From contig NZ_VTSR01000006.1 in NCBI RefSeq assembly GCF_008329715.1, positions 558,001-622,000 on the forward strand: DNA of 64,000 nucleotides, given 5' to 3'. The notes under the pieces are model-generated. The model had not been told where the DNA came from, searched no databases, and worked only from the letters and a program-made list of their open reading frames with translations. The position numbers and the translations under genes are program-made. Positions 1-9,209 of the stretch are shown piece after piece. The stretch's first letter is position 1; each line of letters starts with the position of its first letter. This stretch comes from Gimesia chilikensis. Lineage in GTDB: Bacteria > Planctomycetota > Planctomycetia > Planctomycetales > Planctomycetaceae.

Positions 1-273
1 GATGGTGCCTATGGCGATCAACAGTTTTGAAAAGCCTCCGGAAACATACCCTTTGCTCATCAGCATAATTCCGATACCAAATCCCACCAGGAATCCAGTA
101 AGATGCATGGCCCATTGATGATCAAAGACGATCAGCGCTAATCCGGTAAAGACACCCGCCAGATTCAGCCAGTTAGGAATGCGCTGCGTGAGAAATTCAA
201 TCAAGATGGCCACAGACAACAACAGAGCCAATACACAAATCACTGGCCAGACCAGGATTGGAACAGCAAACAT
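1..273 (-). CDS. Prepilin-peptidase (A24)-like membrane protein, 3' part outside window
   Basis: The first 91 codons of a minus-strand gene are visible, starting at an ATG at 273; the rest lies beyond the left edge. The protein opens with a long hydrophobic segment, then has the motif QRIPNWLNLAG, then two further hydrophobic stretches ending in SGGFSKLLIAIG. This order (hydrophobic helix, RIPN motif, GG-x-x-KL motif after another helix) is that of type 4 prepilin peptidases of the CpaA/TadV kind. In those enzymes an aspartate precedes RIPN and a second sits in the GxGDxKL motif. Here the first place is Glu (IEFLTQRIPN) and the second is Phe (SGGFSKL), so catalysis is doubtful. It could be a non-catalytic relative or another small membrane protein with a similar motif. 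It is the last gene of a minus-strand run coming from 7 kb. Confidence 0.5.
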   Translation of the reverse strand, partial: MFAVPILVWPVICVLALLLSVAILIEFLTQRIPNWLNLAGVFTGLALIVFDHQWAMHLTGFLVGFGIGIMLMSKGYVSGGFSKLLIAIGTI

Positions 274-345
274 GAATCAACAAACTCCGCTTACAAAAAT
301 GATTCTCTTCGAGTGATCGATGTATTCTCTTTTGAGATTCCCGAA

Positions 346-2106
346 TCAGTCCGATTTGGCTTGCGCTGGAAGATAGCGATAGATGGTATCGATGATGCGA
401 TTGTGATGCTTCGTACGCTGGACCGTATTGCTCTGCATCAGCAGAACTCCTGCCAGATTGCGTTCAAAATCGATCCAGGCAACCGGACCTGAGTAGCCGG
501 GGTGGGACAGAATTCGCGAATGCCCGTTGACCTGACTGTCTTTAATCTGAAAGGCCAGTCCATATCGCCCATTCGTTCCCGGCTGAGGCTGATACAACAG
601 CTCGAGTGTTTCAGCGCGGATCAACTGTTTCCCGGCATGCTTTCCTCTATTGAGGTGCAGTTGCATCAGCGTCCCCAGATCGTCGAGTGTTGAATAGACG
701 CCGCCCCCCGCCGTCGAAAGCCCTTTATTCTGACGGGCTGCTACTTCCAGTCCAAATTGATCCGGTTCGAAAATTCCCGGTTTCGTTGAGGAATACAGGG
801 GGGCCAGCTGTTTCAGTTCCTCTGGTGTCGGCTGAATTGTGGTATGCTGTAAGCCCAGCGGCCGAAAAACCCGCTTCTGCATCAATGTAATGAATGTGTT
901 CCCCGTCACTTTTTCAGCCACACAGGCTGCCAGATCAATCGGGCGCCCATACATCATCTTTGTTCCCGGTTCGACAACCAGTCCCAGCTTCAGACAGGCA
1001 TTGATAAAGTCCTCTGCAGTCTGGGGAGCCACGTAGCCTGCGAGCTGGGGACTGTTCTTCTCCAATTGGCGTTCTGTCTTGAGCCAGTTATCATTCGGAA
1101 TTCCGGAGGTATGACTCATAGCATGTCGCAAGCGGACCTGGTCCTTGGGCTTTGATCCATCGGAGAGCCGGATATCTGCAAAGGCAGGCCAGGTCTTCGC
1201 GATCGGGTCGTCGAAGGTCAGCAAGCCTTCGTCCGCCAGTGATGCCATCAGTGTCGCAGTAAAGAGTTTCCCCGTTGATGCGAGCCAGCAGAGCTGATCG
1301 ACGGTAAACGGTTTTTTCGTCTCTAGATCAACAAGCCCGTGTGCCTCCCGCATCACGACCTGGCCGCGGTGAATCAGCAGAATCGAGATGCCCGGATAAT
1401 AACCTTCGTCGATCACTGCCTGGATTTCTGATCGGATCGCTGCCCGCCCTGCCTCGGACAGAGATGTCTGCTCAGGCGGAGCAGAACTGATTTTCAGGTT
1501 CCGAAACTCGAGTGCTCCTGCTTTCTCTCCCGCGGGTCCGCCGGAATCTCCGCCCAGGCCGAATGTCAGTTTGGGTTCGGCGATGTAGTCGGCCTTGACC
1601 GTAAATTTCCGACCATCAACGGTTGCGGTCATGCTGGGCCCATCAAAGCGAACCTGCGCCGAATACCATTTGCCCGTCTCAATTTTATGGGGCTGTTGCA
1701 GCAGGTTCTCGGACTCCCCTTTCTTCGCATGCCCCAACACGCGGATCTGGTCTTGGCTGATCACGAGGTGCACAATATGCCCCCGCTGCTGCGAACCGTT
1801 AAAAATGATCCCCGCGAACCGTGCTTTACCTTCCAGACGAAATTCGAAATCAACAACGCCATCCCCCAGTTCGAATCGCCGCATCTTGACGAGACCATGT
1901 CGACGAGGCCCCGATTCGTAGCCGCGGAGGATCCCCTTTTCAGCTTTCCATGTTCCCAATCCCCAGAACCAGTCTTTCGAGAGCGGCTCCTGGAACGTTT
2001 CCTGCAGCAGGAGTTTGTCGGGAGTGACCTCAGCGGCAGAAAGTTGCCACTGAAAACTGATGCACAGAATCAGACAGAGCAGCGTCTTCAAAAAATAAGC
2101 ATTCAT
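346..2106 (-). CDS. Secreted serine hydrolase of the beta-lactamase/class C family with N-terminal LamG-like domain
   Basis: 586 residues. A signal peptide covers about residues 1-25, ending LSAAE. Residues about 30-205 look like a concanavalin/DUF1080-type beta-sandwich, and about 220-575 form a beta-lactamase-fold hydrolase. The serine-x-x-lysine motif STGK is seen with Ser277 and Lys280, followed by a YGR motif where class C enzymes have YxN, and by HPGYSG near the C-terminus in the place of the third catalytic motif. Such proteins are usually esterases, D-aminopeptidases or peptidases rather than true beta-lactamases; the substrate cannot be read from sequence. The ATG at 2106 has a purine-rich stretch upstream. 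It lies 67 bp downstream of a sulfatase on the same strand and may be cotranscribed. Confidence 0.8.
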   Translation of the reverse strand: MNAYFLKTLLCLILCISFQWQLSAAEVTPDKLLLQETFQEPLSKDWFWGLGTWKAEKGILRGYESGPRRHGLVKMRRFELGDGVVDFEFRLEGKARFAGIIFNGSQQRGHIVHLVISQDQIRVLGHAKKGESENLLQQPHKIETGKWYSAQVRFDGPSMTATVDGRKFTVKADYIAEPKLTFGLGGDSGGPAGEKAGALEFRNLKISSAPPEQTSLSEAGRAAIRSEIQAVIDEGYYPGISILLIHRGQVVMREAHGLVDLETKKPFTVDQLCWLASTGKLFTATLMASLADEGLLTFDDPIAKTWPAFADIRLSDGSKPKDQVRLRHAMSHTSGIPNDNWLKTERQLEKNSPQLAGYVAPQTAEDFINACLKLGLVVEPGTKMMYGRPIDLAACVAEKVTGNTFITLMQKRVFRPLGLQHTTIQPTPEELKQLAPLYSSTKPGIFEPDQFGLEVAARQNKGLSTAGGGVYSTLDDLGTLMQLHLNRGKHAGKQLIRAETLELLYQPQPGTNGRYGLAFQIKDSQVNGHSRILSHPGYSGPVAWIDFERNLAGVLLMQSNTVQRTKHHNRIIDTIYRYLPAQAKSD

Positions 2107-2173
2107 ATCTCAGCTACCTGGAAAGAATAGTGCAGAAGGAAATCAGGTCACAAACGGATGGTCTTGAATGCGC

Positions 2174-3652
2174 TCAGAGATCTTTTTCGGTAGGAGGGAA
2201 GCGTTTGCGGCTGTCACTGTCCACCGGCTTACCACTGCGTGTATTCCACCATTCATGAGCCTTGTCGGGATCATAACTGGGGTTTGGGAGCGGCATCCGG
2301 GCACTGACACTGTGCCTCCAGGAATTGAGTTTCTGCTTGAGGTCAGCCACGCGACCTTTCTTTTCGCCTGCCAGATTGTTCGTTTCACCGATGTCACTAC
2401 TGATGTGATACAGTTCGATGTCTCCGGTTCCGTCCAGGTATTCAATCAGTTTCCAGTCCCGTTCACGAATACTGCTGGCAGGGCGGTCATGGTGGTAATG
2501 CGGGTAGTGCCAGTAGAGGGCACTTCGTTTAAGCTGAGCATCCGGATCTTTCAATAACGGTACCAGGCTCATTCCGTCGATCGTCTGATTTTTCGGCAGT
2601 GACGCGCCTGCAAGTTCGACGAACGTCGGATAGAAGTCATAACTGATGGTCGGCTCCTTACAGACGGTACCGGGTTTCACCAGAGGCGGATACTTGATAA
2701 TTAAAGGTACCCGGACGCCCCCCTCATGCAGAGAACCTTTCTCCCCTTTGAGCGGTGCCTGGGTCGAGACATTGTCGTCCGCGTGCTCCCGGTAGTCATA
2801 CCGTCGATAAAGGCCCCCGTTATCAGAAGTGAAGACGACCATGGTTTTGTTCGTCAAACCTTCAGTCTCGATGGCATCGACAATGCGGCCCACCATTTCG
2901 TCACAATGCTCAATCATCGCGGCGTAAACCGGATGAGGCAGATCCTGTTTGAGCTCGGCTGCTTTCTTACGGTACTTCTCCACCTTGTCTGACATCGCTC
3001 CCAGCGGGATATGCACGGCAAAGGGGGAGAGCATCAGAAAGAACGGTTTCTGTTTGTTATTCCGAATGAAGTCGATACTCAAATCGGCTTCGAAGTCTGT
3101 GCGATATTGTCCTGGCTTCGGTTTCAGATCACTTCGGCCCTGCACCCGGTATTTTCCCGGCAGGTGGGGACCGCCAATGACTGCGGAAAAATCATATCCC
3201 TGGCGATCGGGTTGAAATTCGGGGCCATTCCCCAGGTGCCATTTCCCGATGTAGCCCGTGGTGTAACCAGCCGGCTTCAAAGCTTCTGCTACGGTAACCG
3301 TATCCAGGGGAAGCGCCATCGTCGGGCGGGGAGTAATCACCCGTTCGAAGGGCCGCCAGTGTCCCGAAATAAAATCGGTAATCCCGATTCGCGCCTGATT
3401 CTGTCCCGACTGCAGAGCACATCGCGTGGGCGAACAGACGGCTCCCGCAGCATAGAAATCGGTAAACTTCATCCCCTCTTTTGCCAGTTGATCGATGCGG
3501 GGGGTGTCGACGAAGTCATTGTCGTAACAGCCGACGTCCTTCCAGCCCATGTCATCGATAAAGATCAGCACGATATTCGGCTGATCGGCAGCGGAGAGGG
3601 TTCCGGTAGCCCAGAGGAGAGTAAACAGAGACAGAACAATCACGCGCGCCAT
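2174..3652 (-). CDS. Secreted type I sulfatase (arylsulfatase A family)
   Basis: 492 residues from the chosen ATG at 3652. This start is preferred over an upstream in-frame codon at 3715 because GGGAG lies just upstream and translation begins directly with a signal peptide (MARVIVLSLF, cleavage around LSAAD). The N-terminal metal-binding motif reads IFIDDMGWKDVG. The formylglycine motif is canonical, CSPTR with Cys73, followed by CALQSGQ. Further family landmarks are GYIGKWHLG, TSDNGG and a C-terminal LYHISSDIGETNNLA. The enzyme should hydrolyse sulfate esters, probably of sulfated polysaccharides, outside the cytoplasm after Cys-to-formylglycine maturation. The precise substrate is not predictable. 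Confidence 0.9.
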   Translation of the reverse strand: MARVIVLSLFTLLWATGTLSAADQPNIVLIFIDDMGWKDVGCYDNDFVDTPRIDQLAKEGMKFTDFYAAGAVCSPTRCALQSGQNQARIGITDFISGHWRPFERVITPRPTMALPLDTVTVAEALKPAGYTTGYIGKWHLGNGPEFQPDRQGYDFSAVIGGPHLPGKYRVQGRSDLKPKPGQYRTDFEADLSIDFIRNNKQKPFFLMLSPFAVHIPLGAMSDKVEKYRKKAAELKQDLPHPVYAAMIEHCDEMVGRIVDAIETEGLTNKTMVVFTSDNGGLYRRYDYREHADDNVSTQAPLKGEKGSLHEGGVRVPLIIKYPPLVKPGTVCKEPTISYDFYPTFVELAGASLPKNQTIDGMSLVPLLKDPDAQLKRSALYWHYPHYHHDRPASSIRERDWKLIEYLDGTGDIELYHISSDIGETNNLAGEKKGRVADLKQKLNSWRHSVSARMPLPNPSYDPDKAHEWWNTRSGKPVDSDSRKRFPPTEKDL

Positions 3653-3860
3653 GATTTCAGCTCCCGTTGTCAATTCAGGATGGGTCCCGCCAAAACAGGA
3701 CAGAGATAAAGTCAATCAAAACGATCTGTTCATCTCTTATAACCCATGACTGCAGCACGGTTAAGTGATTTCCAGCGACTCATTTTAGAAAACCGGAAAG
3801 CAAGAAGGTACTGAGAGCGTCAGGCGGTCTGGTTGCCGGGCATCACAGTCAGCAGAAAAA

Positions 3861-6800
3861 TCAGTTCTCTGCTGGATAACGATAGGGCTGAGACGCTTCG
3901 TATAATTTCTGGCGACTATCAAACTCGGTTTTCAAGTCATCAGCGGCCAGGGCGATTGCTTCCTGATTGGCCTTCAAAGCTTCTTCGAAATTTCCGTTTG
4001 CAGCGTAAGCGACTGCGAGGTTTGCCCAATGTATGGCCTGGTATTCCACTCGATAATTTATACTGATCCGCTTCCCGAAGAGAGCGAGCTTAAGTGCTTC
4101 CTCAGGATTTCTGAGTGCGGGATCATTGATGGCTGACTGAATCTCCGCAGCCGCCATGATGACATCAACATTCTCACGATACTCTTTCATCGCCAGTTCC
4201 AATGCAGCGAGCGCCTCTGGATATCTGCGCAGCCCGTATAACGCCAGTCCCTGGTATTGCTGGATCTTTTCCATTCCGGGCCACTTCGCCAGCGTTTCCG
4301 TGGACATCTCCAGCAACCGATCGGCTTGTCCCTGTTCCCAATAAACTTCACACAGTTTCAGTCTGGGTACAACATCATCCAGCTCCTGATTAACCCGTTT
4401 CTCCCAGTACGCCACGCGTTCTGCCAATGGTGCTTCTTCTGCAGGCAGATCTGAAGCGGGAAGACGTTTCAGCCTCACGTTCTTCAATTTCCAGACGATC
4501 CCGGGTGGGTTCGGCAGACGGACTGCTTTACTTTTCGACTCGATCTTGAAGAGCAGTTGATTCCTGAGGGGCGCTGTTTCGTCAAAGCGGACCTGATCCG
4601 GGTAGTTCCCCAGGGTAACTTCGCTGGAATCCGCATTCAGCTTCCAGTCGATCAGATGTATGCCGGGATCCATCACGCGAATGGACTGCTCCTGATGACG
4701 GTACGGCACGCGGTCGACGGTATAAATTCGGAAACCGGCGTGCAGGTCTTCCAGCTTATGGAATGGATTGGGCCCCTTTACTTCTGCTTTGGGATAGGAC
4801 CAGTAGCCTCGAATTCCCACATTGAGTGATGGAATTTTTTCACCTTCTTCATCGGTCTTCCCATACAATTCTTCCCAGCGAATACCAATATGCGTATCAC
4901 CGGGATGAGCCGCGATTTGCTCGATCTGGGCCTGAATCCGGAGAGGCGCCTCCACCGTGATCAGCGGGCGGGCCCAGGAGTGCTGTGCTTCATTTGTTTT
5001 TCGACAGACGAGTAGACTTTGATCTGCGCTGTCCCAGTCAATCTGATCGGCGCTGATCTCCCAGCCGAGCCCCCGATCTTCGAAATCGAATTCAACCCAG
5101 TCTCCCTTGAGGTATGCCCTCAGTTGTTGCAGCATTTTCCCTGTGTGGGCATAGTAGCGTTCTGCCAGTTCACCCTCGGCCGTTGGTTTTAATGCCTGCC
5201 ACTCTTTATCCAGGGCATCGATTTCCGAGAGCTTTGCATCCGCGGTCCAGCCTTTGCGTATTTTTTGATCGAACTCCAGAACACGATCCTGGACTTCTCC
5301 CTGAGCAGCAAACAGTCTGCACATCAAAAACTTACCGGGACGATGTGATTTCTGAAGTTGAGAATAGTCGAAGTCTCCTTTAGTGGCCTTAAACTCGGCG
5401 AGAGCCAATTCTGGATACCCTGCCCGCTGGAGAAACAGACCAATTCTTGTCCTGTAGTAAGGCGTATCACCATATAATTTTTCATCCGGATGCGCTGCCC
5501 GGTATTTCTCGCGCTGAGTCAGGAAATGATCGATGATTGTCTTAGCACCAAACTTTTTCTGTTGTGACCAGTCATCGATGAATTCGTTGTCCTGCAGATA
5601 TATCATGACCTCAAATGCATAGTAAGGCAGCTGGGTATCAAATCGATCACTGTTGACACAGTGACCGGCAAAGCTGCGAAACTGACCCAGATCGCCTCCC
5701 CAACGCGGCAACATCGAATTCCACAACGCATAATACGGAAGTGACCGATCGTAATGGTTTTCGACAGAACGGCGAAACCAGTCAACCGGCTCGTAGACTC
5801 TGTCATGTCCCGTCATGGCAACCGAGATTAATCTGATGGGAGGGTGAGGAGAATCCGGCCGCAGCAGACAGGCATACTCCAGGTGAGCCTTTCCCATCTG
5901 GATGCCCTTCTGGAAAGTCAGTTGATCGCCACGGCTCATTTTGCTGGCGTATCTGCCTCGGCGTTCTCCCCAGGCCTGGTCGAGCAGACGCTGCCCCGTC
6001 AACCAGTGTTTGATAAATGGCTCGATTTTTTCTGACTTCAAACAGCCGACAACTAATCCATCGCGAAAGGTGATGTCATTCACCTCCCAGATCCCGGCTA
6101 ACTTGAAATGGACACAGTCCAGCCACTGCTGTTCTGTGGAGGCTTCTTCCAGCCAGCGTACGATGCTCACCAGTAAGGCATCTTTATGTCCTTTGCTGAC
6201 CGATGAGCTGAAATCGACTACAAACAGGCGGAGATAAACCTGAATGATCTGCGGGTACTGGCTCGTTCTCAACTGCTCGAGACACTGGGTCCACAGGGAC
6301 AACGCGGCGTCGGAATCGCCGGTCTCTTCATACAAGACATAGGTCACGTAGGTCAGCAGTAAGGGATCATTGGATTGGAGTTCCACCACTTTCTTTGCCA
6401 GCGAGATAATTTCATCATCCGACAGAGAATCGGGTTGCCCCGTCACTCTGAACAGGTAAGCCTTCAGAAATTCCTCGCCCGCGGCTTTGGCTTCGGGTTT
6501 GTCTTTGGTCAGTTGCTGATATGCTTCCAGCTCCCGCAGGCGGAACTTGTGATATTTCTGCAAGAAGTCGCGGGGGGGGGCGACGAACTGTTTGACGAGC
6601 GCCAGATCAACGGGTTGATTCAGCGTTTTCCCCGCGCGTTTGATTTTGAAGTCTTTGACCTTACCACTCGCCTGGCTGGCTTCCTCGTAGAGGTCTTCAC
6701 TGAGCTCCCGATAATTTCCGGTCAACAGAAAAACGGGACCGTCGCCGTAGTCGGGATACTCCAGTGGTCTGGCAGCGCGACGGGCGGGATCATCATAACC

Positions 6801-6956
6801 GAGCTGACGGATCTCCGCCGCCACCTTGACGTCCCGGTTCGCCTGCTGCTGGGCAGCACGTTCATCCTGTCTGGAAAAAAGCAGGGCCAGCAAAGACACC
6901 AAAACCAGAATCAGCAGAGTTGAACGGACAACATTCTTTTGGACTGGAGAGAGCAC
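3861..6956 (-). CDS. Large membrane-anchored TPR protein with LamG-like middle domain
   Basis: 1,031 residues starting at GTG 6956, supported by AGGA about 5 bases upstream. Residues about 10-28 are a hydrophobic anchor or uncleaved signal; the rest is probably periplasmic. The first half is helical and holds MLPRWGGDLGQF, resembling the PRWGG motif of DUF4034-type repeat proteins. Residues about 610-830 look like a beta-sandwich (LamG/concanavalin type) and about 850-1020 hold TPR units (LKLCEVYWEQGQ, QGLALYGLRRYPEAL, LAVAYAANGNFEEAL). No catalytic motif is seen; a scaffold or protein-interaction role is inferred. A run of nine C in the coding strand (6572-6580) encodes the PP of VAPPRDF and is a possible slippage site. 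Confidence 0.75.
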   Translation of the reverse strand: MLSPVQKNVVRSTLLILVLVSLLALLFSRQDERAAQQQANRDVKVAAEIRQLGYDDPARRAARPLEYPDYGDGPVFLLTGNYRELSEDLYEEASQASGKVKDFKIKRAGKTLNQPVDLALVKQFVAPPRDFLQKYHKFRLRELEAYQQLTKDKPEAKAAGEEFLKAYLFRVTGQPDSLSDDEIISLAKKVVELQSNDPLLLTYVTYVLYEETGDSDAALSLWTQCLEQLRTSQYPQIIQVYLRLFVVDFSSSVSKGHKDALLVSIVRWLEEASTEQQWLDCVHFKLAGIWEVNDITFRDGLVVGCLKSEKIEPFIKHWLTGQRLLDQAWGERRGRYASKMSRGDQLTFQKGIQMGKAHLEYACLLRPDSPHPPIRLISVAMTGHDRVYEPVDWFRRSVENHYDRSLPYYALWNSMLPRWGGDLGQFRSFAGHCVNSDRFDTQLPYYAFEVMIYLQDNEFIDDWSQQKKFGAKTIIDHFLTQREKYRAAHPDEKLYGDTPYYRTRIGLFLQRAGYPELALAEFKATKGDFDYSQLQKSHRPGKFLMCRLFAAQGEVQDRVLEFDQKIRKGWTADAKLSEIDALDKEWQALKPTAEGELAERYYAHTGKMLQQLRAYLKGDWVEFDFEDRGLGWEISADQIDWDSADQSLLVCRKTNEAQHSWARPLITVEAPLRIQAQIEQIAAHPGDTHIGIRWEELYGKTDEEGEKIPSLNVGIRGYWSYPKAEVKGPNPFHKLEDLHAGFRIYTVDRVPYRHQEQSIRVMDPGIHLIDWKLNADSSEVTLGNYPDQVRFDETAPLRNQLLFKIESKSKAVRLPNPPGIVWKLKNVRLKRLPASDLPAEEAPLAERVAYWEKRVNQELDDVVPRLKLCEVYWEQGQADRLLEMSTETLAKWPGMEKIQQYQGLALYGLRRYPEALAALELAMKEYRENVDVIMAAAEIQSAINDPALRNPEEALKLALFGKRISINYRVEYQAIHWANLAVAYAANGNFEEALKANQEAIALAADDLKTEFDSRQKLYEASQPYRYPAEN

Positions 6957-7171
6957 AGATCCTGTTTCCTTCTGAAAGTGTATGGATAGCGAAACAGATC
7001 AACCTCAGATCGGTACAGAGATACAGTCCAATCTATCGGTGCGTAGTTCGCCAGGCAAGCAGGAAGTGCGGATCCACATGGAAAATGTCAGGAGCCAGAA
7101 GCCTGATTCACCCTACCAGCAGAGACCAGCGGGGAAAGCTTGAGAAGTGTGAGAGCGATCTGAAAGTGCAT

Positions 7172-7204
7172 AAAAAAACCCGATATCGCTTTGCGATACC
7201 GGGC
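7172..7204 (-). terminator. Rho-independent terminator of the tRNA-Asn transcript
   Basis: On the minus strand an 11-bp arm CCCGGTATCGC, loop AAA and matching arm GCGATATCGGG (one G-T pair) are followed by seven T. It lies about 35 bases past the tRNA-Asn 3' end. A smaller inverted repeat, AGGAGCTT with AAGCTCCT (7216-7242), lies between and overlaps the tRNA end. Confidence 0.85.
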
Positions 7205-7238
7205 GAAATTGTTCAGGAGCTTCTTTTAAAGAAACAAG

Positions 7239-7311
7239 CTCCTCGACAAGGACTCGAACCTTGAACCTAGCGGTTAACAGCCGCTCGCTCTACCGATTGA
7301 GCTATCGAGGA
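7239..7311 (-). tRNA. tRNA-Asn (anticodon GTT)
   Basis: A 73-nt cloverleaf on the minus strand. The acceptor stem TCCTCGA pairs with TCGAGGA and the discriminator is G. The D arm contains AGCTCAATCGGTAGAGC. The anticodon stem-loop CGGCTGTTAACCG gives anticodon GTT. The T arm contains GGTTCGAGTCC. CCA is not encoded. It is a single tRNA unit with its own promoter and terminator. Confidence 0.97.
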
Positions 7312-7356
7312 TCAGTTTTTGTGGTAAGAGATTTCTCTCAACCACGTTGTGCCTAT

Positions 7357-7385
7357 AAGATATTGTGAGAAAAGCGTGAAGTCAA
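7357..7385 (-). promoter_or_regulatory. Sigma70-type promoter for tRNA-Asn
   Basis: Minus strand: -35 TTGACT (7380-7385), 17-bp spacer, -10 TATCTT (7357-7362), about 45 bases upstream of the tRNA 5' end. The leader between them contains a hairpin (7321-7345) with arms GTGGT/ACCAC and GAGA/TCTC around a GAAA tetraloop. Confidence 0.7.
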
Positions 7386-7467
7386 CCGAAGATAAAGTGG
7401 AACCAGCGACGTTCTGACAAAATTTTGGGAAAAGTTGGCAGGAACGGTTCACCGTAACTGAGTCAGA

Positions 7468-7911
7468 TCACTCGCTTTCGGATTCGGGCTGCTCGGGAGC
7501 CACGCCTTTGATCTTCTCCAGCGTGACTTTGTTCCCCTGATCGTTATATTCGATCAGATTCATAAAAGCGCCCATCAGCATAATTCCCCGTCCGCAAGGG
7601 CGTTCGAGGTTCTCCAGCAGGGTCGGATCGGGGACTTCAGTGCGATCGAAGCCTTGCCCTTCATCCTGGATCTCAATGCGGACCCGCTCATCGCTGATCC
7701 AGCATTTGATATCCACACTTTTGTCGGGAGACATCCGGTTGCCGTGTTTGATGGCGTTAACCAGAGCTTCTTCCAGCGCCAGCCGCACTGCAAATACATC
7801 CCGATCGGGGTATTCACGTACCTCAAGACCCTCAACAATGCGGGCCTGTACAGCCTGCCCTTCTGAGGTATCGCTGGGAATCGTTACTTCAATGTATTCG
7901 TCCGATGACAT
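7468..7911 (-). CDS. Anti-sigma regulatory factor, RsbW/SpoIIAB-type serine kinase
   Basis: 147 residues from ATG 7911; a GTG five codons upstream (7926) is an alternative and neither has a clear ribosome site. This is a GHKL ATPase domain of the HATPase_c_2 class: the N-box reads EEALVNAIKHGNR, the G1 box IQDEGQGFD and the G2 box CGRGIMLM. In characterised systems such proteins bind a sigma factor or another partner and phosphorylate a STAS-domain antagonist. A STAS protein lies 199 bp upstream on the same strand (8110-8466), so the two probably form a partner-switching pair. No sigma factor gene is adjacent, so the target lies elsewhere. Confidence 0.88.
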   Translation of the reverse strand: MSSDEYIEVTIPSDTSEGQAVQARIVEGLEVREYPDRDVFAVRLALEEALVNAIKHGNRMSPDKSVDIKCWISDERVRIEIQDEGQGFDRTEVPDPTLLENLERPCGRGIMLMGAFMNLIEYNDQGNKVTLEKIKGVAPEQPESESE

Positions 7912-8109
7912 GAGTTTGGCCAGCACACGATTTCTGGTGTTTATCCAGTGACTATTCAGAGACCGCTTAAAAGTTCCGGTTCATCCATTCCCCGGTTTTG
8001 AATCAAGAAGTGATTCACTCTTAAACGTCCCACAATGTAATGCTCAAAACCTGTTCTAACGCGAATGGTAACAGCCGACGCTTCCGGTTCAGCAATTACC
8101 AGGCCAGTG

Positions 8110-8466
8110 TTAGAAACCTTCGAGCGCCGCCTCCTGTGTTTCGGCGATATCAAACAACTGATTCAATCTGGTGATGGCAAATACTTCATAAATGTCGGGA
8201 CGAATTGAACAGAGTTTCAACTTGCCCTTTGCCTTTTTCACTTTTTTATCCAATGTGATCAACTTACCAAGTGCAGCACTTGAGAGGTATTCCACGTTGG
8301 AGAAATCAAGAATGATCTTCTTGCGACCATCTTCATCAACAAGCCCAAATAACTGGGTTCCGATGATCTGGATATTGCCTTCATCCAGAATTTTCTTGTC
8401 TATAAACTTTGCAATGGTGACATCCGAAACTTCTTCGATGTCAACACGACGGTGACCAGCTGCCAT
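8110..8466 (-). CDS. STAS-domain anti-sigma factor antagonist (SpoIIAA/RsbV type)
   Basis: 118 residues, a single STAS domain. The conserved phosphorylation region reads DFSNVEYLSSAALGKL, with serines in the place phosphorylated in RsbV/SpoIIAA, followed by LKLCSIRPDIYEVF. Start ATG 8466 has a GGGTGGGCTGGA stretch upstream. It would be the substrate of the kinase encoded downstream at 7468-7911, releasing the anti-sigma factor's partner when unphosphorylated. The 198 bp between the two genes show no convincing coding frame or terminator. Confidence 0.9.
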   Translation of the reverse strand: MAAGHRRVDIEEVSDVTIAKFIDKKILDEGNIQIIGTQLFGLVDEDGRKKIILDFSNVEYLSSAALGKLITLDKKVKKAKGKLKLCSIRPDIYEVFAITRLNQLFDIAETQEAALEGF

Positions 8467-9209
8467 AATTCCAGCCCACCCTCTTCTAAAGAGACAAAAT
8501 CCGACGTTGGCACATGCATTCCCTCTGAATACATTATCGTAGATAGGAGTTAACCGACGACTGCCTGGCCCGATCGGAATCGATCAAAATAACGAGTTGA
8601 ATAAAGTAACAAATTATATCTGTTGAATCCAAAAAAGGAATTATCTAAACAGATATTCCCATTAGACTAACATCAATTTTGCTGAGGACACATATCCCCG
8701 GTTATGCATGATCATCACGCTTTCTTTCCTTGGTGTCAAGCATATTCACAAGATTGTTTAGCGGAATATCCGGGTCTAAGTGCCATATTCAGCAGAGTTT
8801 GTGTAATGTCACGCTGTCACTCTGGATAAAATCCCATCGATTCTCTTCCCTGCCCCTGAAAACTACGCATGACGATCAATGCTTTTGCCTGCTGACGTTT
8901 CCGATTTGTACAGGAATTGAAACAGACACACGCTGCGCGTTTCGTTTGTGAAACGTTTTTTCCACCACCTGACCGACGGTTGAGTCAGAGCCTGGCAATG
9001 ATCAGTTCCTTGTTCTCTGTCTCACGCAGTGTGCAGGCAGTATTAACTGTCATAACCCTGTCGATCTGGCTTCGTGACGGTGAAACCCGCGCAATCAGAT
9101 TCATCCTCGCGCAACCGTTGACAGTCCAGGCGCGCTGTTTGCCCTCTTAACAGGTTTTCTCCGCAGCTTGATCTCTGCAGAACTCCGACTCTCTCACCAG
9201 GAGAAAACC
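8467..9209. other. Gene-free stretch with one orphan terminator
   Basis: About 740 bp between two divergent genes. The first 300 bp (to about 8800) are AT-rich. No frame has protein-like composition or a good ribosome site. The only clear element is the hairpin plus T-run at 8938-8961. Promoters for both flanking genes must lie here, but no -35/-10 pair stands out. Confidence 0.6.
8938..8961 (+). terminator. Orphan hairpin with T-run, terminator-like
   Basis: CGTTTC, loop GTTTGT, GAAACG, then six T, reading on the plus strand. No plus-strand gene lies upstream; the nearest coding sequence upstream runs on the other strand. It could end a small untranslated RNA started within 8500-8900. Confidence 0.45.

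Noticed and set aside
3652-3715. Upstream extension of the first sulfatase
   Set aside because: The extra 21 residues precede a clear signal peptide and have no ribosome site; the ATG at 3652 does.
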